This document shows positions 7,944 to 15,784 of a DNA stretch of 35,937 nt, piece by piece (position 1 is the stretch's first letter; the number at the start of each line of letters is the position of its first letter). Where the stretch lies: positions 1 through 35,937 of the forward strand of contig JAZLKZ010000060.1 in the NCBI GenBank assembly GCA_045597845.1, written 5' to 3'. Below the pieces are notes generated by a model. The model did no database searches. It saw only the letters and a program-made list of their open reading frames with translations, and was not told where the DNA came from. The position numbers and the translations under genes are program-made. Source of the stretch: Colimorpha sp045597845 (GTDB lineage: Bacteria > Bacteroidota > Bacteroidia > Bacteroidales > P3).

Positions 7944-9068
7944 ATGAAAAAAATTCACCTGTTACAACTTCTTTTGCTAGTTGCTTTTGGGGCGCGTGCC
8001 CAGAACGGTTCTTTCTGCGAAAAGTCGTACGTTTCTGTGGGTGCTGGTGGTTTGTACTACCTCAATGATGGAAACAATTTTTCTCATCGGTGGGGCTATT
8101 CGGGTGAATGTACCTACGGAGTCAACATATTTCAGCGTGTGGGTTTTCGTATTCAAGGTTTTGCCGATCATGTCTATAATCCCATTGACAATCTCCATTT
8201 CTATTTTGGAGCGCATTTCGATTTGACGCTCAATCTTATGCGCTGCTTTGGAGGCTATCGCGCCGCGCTCAATAACGAGCTTGCCCCTTTCTTGGGATTT
8301 GGCGCTTTGGAACGCCATAAAACGGCAGAAGAGGGTAGGGATTTGGAACTGTTCGTATGCCCAGGAATCTATTATTCCCATCGCATCTACAATGATATAT
8401 TGCTGCAGGTTGAGGCGAAGGCAAAGTTGATGCCTTGGGAATTTGACCACAGTGACAACCTCTCTTCGTTTTTTTCGATAACGGCAGGTGTTATGCATCG
8501 TTTTAGCAACCAGCCCTATCAGACGGATAGGGTGATTAGCCATATTGAAGCAACCAAGAACTGGTATATGTCTCTATCGGCAGGTATGACGTCTTTCCAA
8601 TATGCTGACAAACTTGGTTTTTCGCAACGTATGACGATGCTTAAACCAATGGCGGAGTTCTCGGTAGGCCATTATGTCTCTTCAACGGTTGGGTTGCGTG
8701 CGGTGTTGGGTTTCTGCCAGGGACAGACACGTACTACCTCTTTCAATGTTTTGGCTGCTCATGGCGACATTATGCTGAATATCACAAATATGATTCGCTA
8801 TCAGCAGAACCGGCAATGGAATTTTTCGGTGTATGGAGGTGCGGGATTGATGGGCCGATTGGGAGACAACATTGCCGGAATTTCTCTTGATTTAGGGGCG
8901 CTCACCCGTCTGTGGTTGTCGCTATCGTCAGACATCTATCTTGATTTGCGCTATACTGCTGTACCTTCACGCTTTGCAAATATGCCAGGACAGTCGGCGA
9001 TTTCAGTCGGTTTTCTTTCGGCACAGTTGGGCTACTGCTACAACATCAATATCGGTACCCATCGATAG
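7944..9068 (+). CDS. Predicted secreted outer-membrane beta-barrel protein, unknown function
   Basis: This 374-residue protein starts at ATG 7944 with a clear signal peptide (MKKIHLLQLLLLVAFGARAQ). The mature part consists of alternating aromatic/hydrophobic strands (GGYRAALNNELAPFLGFGAL, ILLQVEAKAKLMPW, WNFSVYGGAGLMGRLG, DIYLDLRYTAVPSRF). About halfway a second similar unit starts (residues about 207-374: NWYMSLSAGMTSFQYADKLGF), echoing the first (about 25-190: KSYVSVGAGGLYYLNDGNNF). This suggests an internal duplication of one barrel-type unit. I do not recognise a named family. It has its own promoter, and its last 23 bp overlap the end of the convergent Nudix gene. Confidence 0.7.
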   Translation: MKKIHLLQLLLLVAFGARAQNGSFCEKSYVSVGAGGLYYLNDGNNFSHRWGYSGECTYGVNIFQRVGFRIQGFADHVYNPIDNLHFYFGAHFDLTLNLMRCFGGYRAALNNELAPFLGFGALERHKTAEEGRDLELFVCPGIYYSHRIYNDILLQVEAKAKLMPWEFDHSDNLSSFFSITAGVMHRFSNQPYQTDRVISHIEATKNWYMSLSAGMTSFQYADKLGFSQRMTMLKPMAEFSVGHYVSSTVGLRAVLGFCQGQTRTTSFNVLAAHGDIMLNITNMIRYQQNRQWNFSVYGGAGLMGRLGDNIAGISLDLGALTRLWLSLSSDIYLDLRYTAVPSRFANMPGQSAISVGFLSAQLGYCYNINIGTHR

Positions 9069-9528
9069 GTCTGCCGTCCAGCTTGGCAGACACCAAGTCG
9101 TCACCTTGATAGACCAACTTGAGTGAAAAAAATGGTTGGTCAGGATTCATCAAAAGTTTCAGGAAGATTTTGTCTCCTTCCCACAGCGTCAAGTCGAAAA
9201 GCGATTTTTTGTCAATCCATTCCAAGTCGCCTTCGTTGCAGGTGATTTGCTTGCCTTTCCATTGGTCGCAAGTGAAAAGGTGCATGTACTCGCACGGCCA
9301 GATGTCCGACACAAAGGTCACGATGCCGCGGTGTTTCCAGTGCAGAACGTCCAATCCTGTTTCCTCTTTCACTTCCCGAATCATGCATTCGTCGGGACTT
9401 TCGTCGCCTTCACATTTGCCGCCCACGCCTATCCATTTGTCGTGGCTGGCGTCGTTCTCTTTCTTGATACGATGGAGCATCAGATATTCGTTTCCCCGCT
9501 CCAAATAGCATAGCGTTGTCTGTTTCAT
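9046..9528 (-). CDS. Nudix hydrolase (8-oxo-dGTPase-like)
   Basis: This protein has 160 residues from ATG 9528. The Nudix box is intact: GGKCEGDESPDECM followed by REVKEETGLDV, with the metal-binding Glu residues of REVKEE. Nudix enzymes cleave nucleoside diphosphates linked to another group. The short N-terminal strand (TTLCYLERGNEYLMLHR) and the KWIGVGGK stretch resemble MutT/8-oxo-dGTP diphosphatases, so a sanitising role is likely but not shown. An upstream ATG (9555) would add nine residues (MQLIFRLFG). I prefer 9528 because the family usually begins just before the first strand. The gene is divergent from kbl and overlaps the 3' end of the barrel gene. Confidence 0.88.
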   Translation of the reverse strand: MKQTTLCYLERGNEYLMLHRIKKENDASHDKWIGVGGKCEGDESPDECMIREVKEETGLDVLHWKHRGIVTFVSDIWPCEYMHLFTCDQWKGKQITCNEGDLEWIDKKSLFDLTLWEGDKIFLKLLMNPDQPFFSLKLVYQGDDLVSAKLDGRPIDGYRY

Positions 9529-9583
9529 TCCAAACAAACGAAAAATTAGTTGCATTATTTTTCGTACGTTCAATTATTTTGCG

Positions 9584-9591
9584 TATTTTTG
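9584..9591 (+). promoter_or_regulatory. -7 box of the kbl promoter
   Basis: TATTTTTG fits the TAnnTTTG consensus. A weak -33 candidate (TTCG, 9560-9563) lies 20 bp upstream. Transcription would begin near 9598, about 48 nt before the kbl start. Confidence 0.5.
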
Positions 9592-9645
9592 TAAATTATA
9601 TTTGTCGAGTCTAAATTACTAATAAATTTATAAAAACTTGTAATT

Positions 9646-10827
9646 ATGTACACTAAATTTCAAGAACATCTCCAGAAAGAACTGGCCGACATCGAAGCCG
9701 CTGGTCTGTACAAGAACGAACGTATCATCGAAAGCCCTCAGGGTGCTGAGATTATGGTAAAAGGCAAGAAGTGCCTCAACTTCTGCGCCAACAACTACCT
9801 GGGTCTTGCCGACAATCCCGAACTGATCGAAGCCGCCAAGAAAGGCATGGATGCTCGTGGCTATGGCATGGCAAGCGTTCGCTTCATCTGCGGCTGCCAG
9901 GATTTGCACAAGCAATTGGAGAAGAAGATTGCCGAGTTCTTTGGTACCGAAGATACCATCCTCTACGCAGCTTGCTTCGACGCCAATGGTGGTGTTTTTG
10001 AGCCCCTTCTCACCGAAGAGGATGCCATTATCTCCGATTCTTTGAACCACGCATCCATCATCGATGGCGTTCGTCTCTGCAAGGCTCAGCGCTATCGCTA
10101 CGCCAACGCCGACATGGCCGACCTCGAAGAACAACTCAAGGCTGCCCAGAAGAACCGTTTCCGCATCATCGTTACCGACGGCGTCTTCTCCATGGACGGC
10201 AACGTATGTCCTCTCGACAAGATTTATGAACTCGCCAACAAATACGACGCCATGGTAATGGTTGACGAAAGCCACAGCGCTGGTGTCGTCGGCAAGACCG
10301 GTCGTGGTGTTACCGAGCGTTACAACCTCCGCGGCAAGATTGAAATCCTTACCGGTACCCTCGGCAAGGCTTTCGGTGGCGCCATGGGTGGTTTCACCAC
10401 TGGTAAGAAGGAGATTATCGACATGCTCCGTCAGCGTAGCCGTCCTTACCTCTTCTCCAACTCAATGGCTCCCGGTTTGGTGGCTGCCGGCATCCGTATG
10501 TTCGACCTCATGAGCGAGACCAACGAACTTCAGGATAAATTGCACGCCAACACCGACTACTTCCTCCGTCGCATGAAGGAAGAAGGTTTCGACTGCAAAC
10601 CCAGCGAGAGTGCTATCTGCGCCGTGATGATCTACGATGCCGCCAAGAGCCAGCAGTATGCCGCCAAGATGCAGGAAGAAGGCATCTTCGTAACTGGTTT
10701 CTACTATCCCGTTGTTCCTAAGGGCCAGGCTCGTATCCGCGTTCAGATCAGCGCCGCTCACGAACACGAACACCTTGACAAGTGCATCGAGGCATTCAAG
10801 AAAGTTCGTAAAGAAATCGAAGGCTAA
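9646..10827 (+). CDS. kbl: 2-amino-3-ketobutyrate CoA ligase (glycine C-acetyltransferase)
   Basis: This 393-residue PLP enzyme belongs to the alpha-oxoamine synthase family. Visible hallmarks are NFCANNYLGLADNPEL, GYGMASVRFICG, DSLNHASIIDG, VDESHSAGVVGKTGRG and the PLP-lysine motif GTLGKAFGG. It cleaves 2-amino-3-ketobutyrate with CoA to glycine and acetyl-CoA, the second step of threonine breakdown. Length and sequence fit Kbl rather than serine palmitoyltransferase or BioF, and a threonine dehydrogenase gene lies downstream at 17488. Codons are strongly biased to C-ending forms (AAC, GAC, ATC, CGC), as in tdh, suggesting high expression. The genes between kbl and tdh look less biased. A terminator follows directly. 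Confidence 0.94.
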   Translation: MYTKFQEHLQKELADIEAAGLYKNERIIESPQGAEIMVKGKKCLNFCANNYLGLADNPELIEAAKKGMDARGYGMASVRFICGCQDLHKQLEKKIAEFFGTEDTILYAACFDANGGVFEPLLTEEDAIISDSLNHASIIDGVRLCKAQRYRYANADMADLEEQLKAAQKNRFRIIVTDGVFSMDGNVCPLDKIYELANKYDAMVMVDESHSAGVVGKTGRGVTERYNLRGKIEILTGTLGKAFGGAMGGFTTGKKEIIDMLRQRSRPYLFSNSMAPGLVAAGIRMFDLMSETNELQDKLHANTDYFLRRMKEEGFDCKPSESAICAVMIYDAAKSQQYAAKMQEEGIFVTGFYYPVVPKGQARIRVQISAAHEHEHLDKCIEAFKKVRKEIEG

Positions 10828-10845
10828 GCTCCTCGACAATATAAT

Positions 10846-10877
10846 AAAAAAGGCTTCCCAATCGGGAGGCCTTTTTT
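10846..10877. terminator. Bidirectional intrinsic terminator between kbl and the LytTR gene
   Basis: The stem 10846-10859 pairs with 10864-10877 around a 4-nt loop, with one G-T wobble. It is flanked by an A tract and a T tract, so it can stop both kbl (plus) and the convergent regulator gene (minus). Confidence 0.88.
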
Positions 10878-10893
10878 TGTTATTACCTGTATG

Positions 10894-11766
10894 CTATAGC
10901 TTTCCAGCGAAACTGTGCGCCACTTTGTCGGTATAAGATTTCGATACGGGAATGGAACGATTGCCGTAGGTCAGCTCGATCACTAGTCCATCCTTCTCGC
11001 GGCGTAGCAGCTTCACGTTTTCGATATTCACCAGATAGCTCCGATGGCAGCGCAGCATGCCGGCTGGTGAGTAGGTTTCATCTACGTTTTTCATAGAATT
11101 GTGCAGGATGAAGCACTCCTCCTTGCCGTTGTCCAGATAATGGATGTTTGTGTAATTGTCGGCCGATTCGACATAGAGGATGTTGGATTTCTTGGTGGAG
11201 AACACCAGTTTGCCTCCCCTGTCGTAGAAGTTGATGGTGCTGGTTGTTTGGCCGTTGTTTTCGTCTTGCTGGTGTATCATGGCACTGAGGGCGCGGACTT
11301 CCATCCGCTTTTCGTCGAGCAGGAAGAGAAGGATCGTGATGATGTATGGCACCAGCAGAATACCTAAAATGTCGGCAAAGATGCGTGCCATGAGCTGGAA
11401 GAAATGGATGCCTTCACGTGCGTTGAGCAGGTAGGCCAGCGCAGTCAGCGAGAGGGTGAAGAATCCCATTTCGAGCACCAGCCACACCGCATAGTCGGCA
11501 AGACGCATAGGTCGTCGCTGCTGGCGGTGGTAGAGCAGCATCCGGCTGATGAGGAGCGTGACAAAACCAGTGGCCACAGTGATGGCGGTGTAGAGTGGTA
11601 GGTTCCAGCGCGAAAGACTCTCCCCTGTGCGCATCATGCCCAAAGGCTTGTAGATGACAACGAAGAGGATGGCGAAGATGGCGACAGATACCAAAAAACG
11701 TAAAATGCTGCGCTTTTGAGTGAGGAACTGGGACGCCTGGAGGTTTATTTTGGAGAGTATGTCCAT
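10894..11766 (-). CDS. Membrane-anchored LytTR-family transcriptional regulator
   Basis: This 290-residue protein has four predicted membrane segments in its first 150 residues (ILRFLVSVAIFAILFVVIY, LYTAITVATGFVTLLIS, YAVWLVLEMGFFTLSLTALAYLL, ADILGILLVPYIITILLFLL). A C-terminal LytTR DNA-binding domain follows from about residue 185 (KSNILYVESADNYTNIHYL, HNSMKNVDETYSPAGMLRCHRSYLVN, then RSIPVSKSYTDKV). There is no response-regulator receiver domain, so it looks like a one-component membrane regulator. LytTR proteins bind pairs of direct repeats about two helical turns apart. Three such repeats lie just upstream of this gene, between it and the divergent acyl operon. It very likely controls that operon and itself (inference). 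Confidence 0.88.
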   Translation of the reverse strand: MDILSKINLQASQFLTQKRSILRFLVSVAIFAILFVVIYKPLGMMRTGESLSRWNLPLYTAITVATGFVTLLISRMLLYHRQQRRPMRLADYAVWLVLEMGFFTLSLTALAYLLNAREGIHFFQLMARIFADILGILLVPYIITILLFLLDEKRMEVRALSAMIHQQDENNGQTTSTINFYDRGGKLVFSTKKSNILYVESADNYTNIHYLDNGKEECFILHNSMKNVDETYSPAGMLRCHRSYLVNIENVKLLRREKDGLVIELTYGNRSIPVSKSYTDKVAHSFAGKL

Positions 11767-11780
11767 CTGTTAATTTTGCA

Positions 11781-11832
11781 ATTTCGCCCAAAAAGGAGTT
11801 ATTTCGCCCAAAATAACGCAATTTCGCCCAAA
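11781..11832. repeat. Three 12-bp direct repeats at 20-bp period, probable LytTR operator
   Basis: ATTTCGCCCAAA occurs at 11781-11792, 11801-11812 and 11821-11832, identical each time, with 8-bp spacers that differ. The 20-bp period places the copies on nearly the same face of the helix. They lie 15-66 bp upstream of the LytTR start codon and end about 50 bp before the -7 box of the acyl operon. Direct repeats of this kind and spacing are the usual targets of LytTR proteins. Confidence 0.85.
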
Positions 11833-11881
11833 GTATTTTGTCAAATGCCAATTTTAACGGTTTCGAGTCGAAAGTTTAATG

Positions 11882-11889
11882 TTACTTTG
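11882..11889 (+). promoter_or_regulatory. Probable -7 box of the acyl operon promoter
   Basis: TTACTTTG is one base off the TAnnTTTG consensus. A weak TTTC (11861-11864) lies 17 bp upstream in place of a good -33 box. A weak promoter with upstream operator repeats would suit activation by the LytTR protein. Transcription would begin near 11896, about 19 nt before the fabH start. Confidence 0.5.
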
Positions 11890-11914
11890 TGGCCGAAAAA
11901 TAAAAAAAATCGAC

Positions 11915-12874
11915 ATGAAAATTATCGGAACAGGAAAGGCTGTACCACACAAAAGTGTCAGCAACGACATGCTGGCCGGATTTCTCGATACGAGTGACGA
12001 ATGGATTTCGACCCGCACGGGCATCCGTACCCGCAGGATTATGACAGAAGAGCATTTGGAAGACCTCGCGGCAGAGGCTGCGAAGTTGGCTTTGGACAGA
12101 GCCGGACTGAAACCTGCCGACTTGGACTTCGTCGTCTGCTCCAATGTGGCTAATAATTATGTAACACCATCACTCAGCGCTATTGTGCAGAAGACGCTTG
12201 GCAGCAGCTGTCCCTGCATAGACCTTAACGGTGCCTGCGCAGGATTCATCTATGCGCTCGATTTTGCAGAAGCCTATCTGCAGACAGGGCGCGCCAGACA
12301 TATACTTGTTGTGTGTGCCGAGGAACCGTCGCGCTTCTGCGACTGGCATCAGCGTGAGACGTGCGTGCTTTTTGGAGACGGTGCCGGTGCCGTTGTGGTG
12401 ACTCCGGGTGACGATCTGCTGTCGCTCCGCCTCACTGCGTCGCCCAACAAAGATGTAATCCATTACCGTCGTCGTTTGGAATATACCCCCTACGAGCAGA
12501 GCGGCCGATCGGTCGATGAGCCGCTGGTGCTGCATGGCCGCGAGGTGTTTCGTATGGCTGTGGAAAGTTCCAAGTCCGACCTACTGCAGGTGATGCAGCA
12601 GGCAGGTGTGACGGCCGCTGAGGTGGATTATTTCCTATTGCACCAGGCCAACCTGCGCATCTGCTCAGCCATACGTGAGCAGTTGGGACAGCCGGAAACA
12701 AAGTTTCCCAGCAATATCGAACGCTATGGCAACACTTCGTCGGCAAGCATACCTATCTTGTTAGACGAACTATGGCGCAACGGGGCAATAAAAAAGAACA
12801 CCCTCCTCGTCCTCAGTGCCTTCGGCGCTGGTTTTGTCACGGGTGCCGCCGTCTTGAAAATAAGCGGCAGTTGA
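11915..12874 (+). CDS. 3-oxoacyl-ACP synthase III (FabH-like), first gene of acyl cassette
   Basis: This protein has 319 residues from ATG 11915. The in-frame TTG at 11879 lies upstream of the promoter box. The KAS III triad is intact: Cys108 in DLNGACAGF, His243 in LLHQAN, Asn273 in YGNTSSAS. The N-terminus (IIGTGKAVPHKSVSN, DTSDEWISTRTGIRTR) and the GAGFVTGAAVL end match FabH. FabH-type enzymes condense an acyl-CoA starter with malonyl-ACP to begin a chain. The window gives no clue to the starter. As it sits with its own ACP and KAS II, it probably serves a dedicated pathway rather than housekeeping fatty acids. A 163-bp gap follows. Confidence 0.9.
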   Translation: MKIIGTGKAVPHKSVSNDMLAGFLDTSDEWISTRTGIRTRRIMTEEHLEDLAAEAAKLALDRAGLKPADLDFVVCSNVANNYVTPSLSAIVQKTLGSSCPCIDLNGACAGFIYALDFAEAYLQTGRARHILVVCAEEPSRFCDWHQRETCVLFGDGAGAVVVTPGDDLLSLRLTASPNKDVIHYRRRLEYTPYEQSGRSVDEPLVLHGREVFRMAVESSKSDLLQVMQQAGVTAAEVDYFLLHQANLRICSAIREQLGQPETKFPSNIERYGNTSSASIPILLDELWRNGAIKKNTLLVLSAFGAGFVTGAAVLKISGS

Positions 12875-13037
12875 AATACGGATTCTTTTTGAGTTTCATC
12901 ACTATCAACTTCAAAATTTCACTAAGGAACGATTAAAAAATTAAGTGAGACAATTGTTGATTTGTTGAACTGTTGATTTGAATTTTTTGATCATTGCAAC
13001 TTTTTTTACGATTACTAATCTCATTAACAATAGAAAA
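12875..13037 (+). other. 163-bp gap inside the acyl operon
   Basis: This is AT-rich spacer between the fabH-like and fabF-like genes, much longer than the other gaps in the operon. It contains a 10-bp direct repeat (TGTTGATTTG at 12955-12964 and 12971-12980). I see no consensus promoter or terminator. A second promoter or an RNA-processing site is possible. Confidence 0.35.
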
Positions 13038-14276
13038 ATGAATCGAGTTGTTATTACCGGCCTAGGGTGTGTTACCCCGTTAGGCCATGATGTTATGACT
13101 ATGTGGAACCGGTTGCTGCGTGGCGACTGCGCTATCGCCGCTCTTGAAGGTGTTTCCGTTGAGGGACTACCCATCCGAGTGGCAGCGCAGGTGCGCGATT
13201 TCGACCCGCTGCTGATGGGCATTGACCGCACCGCGGTCCGTCACAACGACCGCTATGCCTTGTTTGCCTTGGCTGCCGCCCGTCAGGCTATGGACAACAG
13301 CGGATTGGAAGTGGGCACAGCTGTCAGTCGCGAACGGATAGGCTGCGCCATCGGTTCCGGCATCGGCGGCATCCAGACCCTCCTCCGCGAGCACAACCGT
13401 ATGCAGCAAGAAGGGCTGAACCGCGTCTCTCCACATTTTATTCCCATGATGATAGCCAATATCGCATCGGCCAACGTGGCTGCGATGGTTCATGCCGAAG
13501 GCCCCAACTTGCCCGTAGTGACAGCCTGCGCTACTGGCACCCATGCTGTGGGTGAGGCTTACCGCATTGTGCGCGAAGGCCGAGCCGATGTCATGATTTG
13601 CGGTGGAGCAGAGGCGGCTATCACTGACATCTCCATCGCTGGTTTCGCCAACAGCAAAGCACTCTCCGTCAGCGACGACCCTGCTGCCGCTTCGCTACCC
13701 TTCGACAAACGTCGCAAAGGCTTTGTCATGGGCGAGGGTGCCGGTGTTTTGGTTCTGGAAAATTACGATCATGCGCGTCGCCGAGGGGCTGTCATCTATG
13801 CTGAGGTGTGCGGTTATGGCAACTCTTGCGATGCCTACCACTATACCGCACCGCGTCCCGACGGCAGATGTGCTGCATCCGCTATGCGTATGGCATTGCA
13901 AGAAGCTTGCTATCGCAATTCCGAACAGCTGTATATCAATGCCCACGGCACAGGAACTCCGCTGAATGACAAGTGTGAGACTGCGGCTATCAAGCAGGTT
14001 CTCGGAGAAGGTCAGGCTCGTCAGGCCGCCATTAGTTCCACCAAGTCGATGCTGGGCCACATGTTAGGTGCCGCAGGCGCCGTGGAGGCAATCATCTGTG
14101 CCTTGGCGCTGACGGATGGTGCCTTGCCGCCAACCATCCATCTGGACTGCCCCGACCCCGAATGTGACCTCGACTACACGCCCCATACGGCTCGCCGTTG
14201 CAAAGCGGAAGTGGCATTGTCCAATTCGTTCGGTTTTGGCGGACAGAACGCTTGCATCGCCTTGCGGCGGATTTGA
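13038..14276 (+). CDS. 3-oxoacyl-ACP synthase II (FabF-like)
   Basis: This protein has 412 residues from ATG 13038. An upstream in-frame TTG would add an unrelated hydrophobic stretch. The Cys-His-His triad is intact: Cys164 (TACATGTHA), His303 (NAHGTGTPLND) and His341 (KSMLGHMLGAAG, with Lys336). The C-terminal NSFGFGGQNAC motif is typical. The enzyme condenses acyl-ACP with malonyl-ACP to lengthen the chain. Length and triad say it is a working condensing enzyme, not a chain-length-factor homologue. Its stop is followed at once by the FabZ-like frame. Confidence 0.92.
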   Translation: MNRVVITGLGCVTPLGHDVMTMWNRLLRGDCAIAALEGVSVEGLPIRVAAQVRDFDPLLMGIDRTAVRHNDRYALFALAAARQAMDNSGLEVGTAVSRERIGCAIGSGIGGIQTLLREHNRMQQEGLNRVSPHFIPMMIANIASANVAAMVHAEGPNLPVVTACATGTHAVGEAYRIVREGRADVMICGGAEAAITDISIAGFANSKALSVSDDPAAASLPFDKRRKGFVMGEGAGVLVLENYDHARRRGAVIYAEVCGYGNSCDAYHYTAPRPDGRCAASAMRMALQEACYRNSEQLYINAHGTGTPLNDKCETAAIKQVLGEGQARQAAISSTKSMLGHMLGAAGAVEAIICALALTDGALPPTIHLDCPDPECDLDYTPHTARRCKAEVALSNSFGFGGQNACIALRRI

Positions 14277-14303
14277 ATGGTTCAACTTCTAATTCCAATT
14301 TAT

Positions 14304-14732
14304 ATGAAACGTTCGGAGATAAAAACATTCCTTCCTCATCGCGAGCCGATGCTGTTGGTGGATGAGGCGACGCAGGTCGCCGGTGTCGCTACAGCGTGCT
14401 ACCGAGTTCGGGGCGACGAGTTCTTCCTGCAAGGCCATTTCCCAGGCTATCCTGTGGTGCCGGGAGTCATCTTGTGCGAAATCATGGCACAGTCGTGTTG
14501 CCTACTTATCCGCGAGGAACTGGAGCAGGGGCGCACGCCGTTATACAATGGCATTGACCATGTACGCTTCAGACGGCAAGTGAGGCCAGGTGACACCATC
14601 GTCACCGAGGGCCGCATCACCCAGCGACACGGACTCACATTCTATGTTGAAGTCAGTGCCACGGTCGATGGCGACATTTGTTGTTCTGGCCGCTTGATAT
14701 TCACCCTTATTGACAATAATTCACAGAAATGA
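14304..14732 (+). CDS. 3-hydroxyacyl-ACP dehydratase (FabZ-like)
   Basis: This protein has 142 residues from ATG 14304 (MKRSEIKTFLPHREPMLLVDE). An ATG directly after the FabF stop (14277) would add nine residues and could also be used. The hot-dog-fold catalytic motif is present: His45 in GHFPGYPVVPG and Glu59 in CEIMAQ. It removes water from 3-hydroxyacyl-ACP to give trans-2-enoyl-ACP. The C-terminus overlaps the next gene by 4 bp (ATGA), so coupling is likely. Confidence 0.9.
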   Translation: MKRSEIKTFLPHREPMLLVDEATQVAGVATACYRVRGDEFFLQGHFPGYPVVPGVILCEIMAQSCCLLIREELEQGRTPLYNGIDHVRFRRQVRPGDTIVTEGRITQRHGLTFYVEVSATVDGDICCSGRLIFTLIDNNSQK

Positions 14733-15475
14733 AACTTTTAGAAAAACGGACGGCCTTGGTCACAGGGGCTTCGCGCGGCATCGGTCGCAGCATCGCCCTC
14801 GCATTCGCCGAAGCGGGTGCCGACATCATTTTTACCAGCACCCGTGCCGACGAGAATACACAGTCGCTTCTTCTCCAGCTGGAGTCGCTTGGCGTGCGTG
14901 TTGGCTATTTTCAGTCCGATGCTTCAAACTATTCTCAGACGTTGGCGTTGGCAGAAACTGTGAGTCAGCAGTTTGGCCCTTTGGACGTGCTGGTGAACAA
15001 TGCCGGCATCGTGCGTGACAACCTGCTGCTGCGGATGAGCGATGATGACTGGAACTCAGTGATAGACACTGACCTGGGGTCGGTGTTCAACTATTGCAAG
15101 GCTTTTGTTCCGCCAATGATTCAGCGGCACAAAGGCTCTATTATCAACATCAGTTCGGTCGTAGCCCTCAATGGCAATTCTGGCCAGTGCAATTATGCTG
15201 CTGCCAAAGCCGGCATAATCGGGTTCACCCGTTCGCTGGCAAAAGAGCTGGGACGGCGCAATATCCGCTGCAATGCCGTAGCGCCAGGATTCATCGAAAC
15301 CAGAATGACCAAATTGCTCGATGCGAAGGCCCAGCAGGAGTGGCTCTCACAAATTCCCATGCATCGGCAGGGCACCGAGAACGAAGTTGCCCAGCTTTGC
15401 CTCTTCCTGGCTTCCGACATGTCGCAATACATCACAGGTCAGACTATCTGCTGCGATGGCGGCTTGAGTTTGTAG
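14729..15475 (+). CDS. 3-oxoacyl-ACP reductase (FabG-like)
   Basis: This 248-residue classical short-chain dehydrogenase shows the cofactor motif TGASRGIGRS, NNAG (about 90-93), and the catalytic Ser143, Tyr156, Lys160 (SSVVALNG, NYAAAKAG). The C-terminal ITGQTICCDGGLSL is the FabG ending. It reduces 3-oxoacyl-ACP with NADPH. It overlaps the FabZ-like gene by 4 bp and lies 33 bp before the ACP gene. Confidence 0.93.
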   Translation: MKLLEKRTALVTGASRGIGRSIALAFAEAGADIIFTSTRADENTQSLLLQLESLGVRVGYFQSDASNYSQTLALAETVSQQFGPLDVLVNNAGIVRDNLLLRMSDDDWNSVIDTDLGSVFNYCKAFVPPMIQRHKGSIINISSVVALNGNSGQCNYAAAKAGIIGFTRSLAKELGRRNIRCNAVAPGFIETRMTKLLDAKAQQEWLSQIPMHRQGTENEVAQLCLFLASDMSQYITGQTICCDGGLSL

Positions 15476-15508
15476 AAAAGTATAAAAAACACCTAAAATA
15501 TCAAAATT

Positions 15509-15772
15509 ATGAATGAAAATACAATGACAATCGATCAACTAAAAGATGAAATTATAGCCCTTTTCGCTAAGCGTCTGGGCATGGAGCCCAATCAGATTGG
15601 TCTCGAATCCGATTGGGAGAATGACCTTGGTGCCGATTCGCTTGACAATGTGGAGCTTATAATGGACATCGAGAGCAAATACGGTGTGACTGTGTCCGAT
15701 GACGTTGCTACTACCATCAAGACTGTCGGCGATGCTGTGCAGTTTGTATATGCCGAACTTTCAAAGAATTAA
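15509..15772 (+). CDS. Acyl carrier protein of the acyl cassette
   Basis: This 87-residue acidic helical protein has the phosphopantetheine site GADSLDNVELIM (Ser44 counted from ATG 15509). A second ATG five codons on (MTIDQLKDEI) could be the start. It is typical of ACPs of type II fatty acid or polyketide systems: cytoplasmic, loaded by a phosphopantetheinyl transferase not in this window. Having an ACP of its own within the operon suggests that intermediates are kept apart from the housekeeping pool, or delivered to a specific enzyme. Confidence 0.92.
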   Translation: MNENTMTIDQLKDEIIALFAKRLGMEPNQIGLESDWENDLGADSLDNVELIMDIESKYGVTVSDDVATTIKTVGDAVQFVYAELSKN

Positions 15773-15784
15773 TTTTAGAGCAGT

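Noticed and set aside
9628..10275. Minus-strand open frame of about 215 codons opposite kbl
   Set aside because: The plus-strand Kbl motifs are complete, and the antisense frame results from the biased codon use of kbl.
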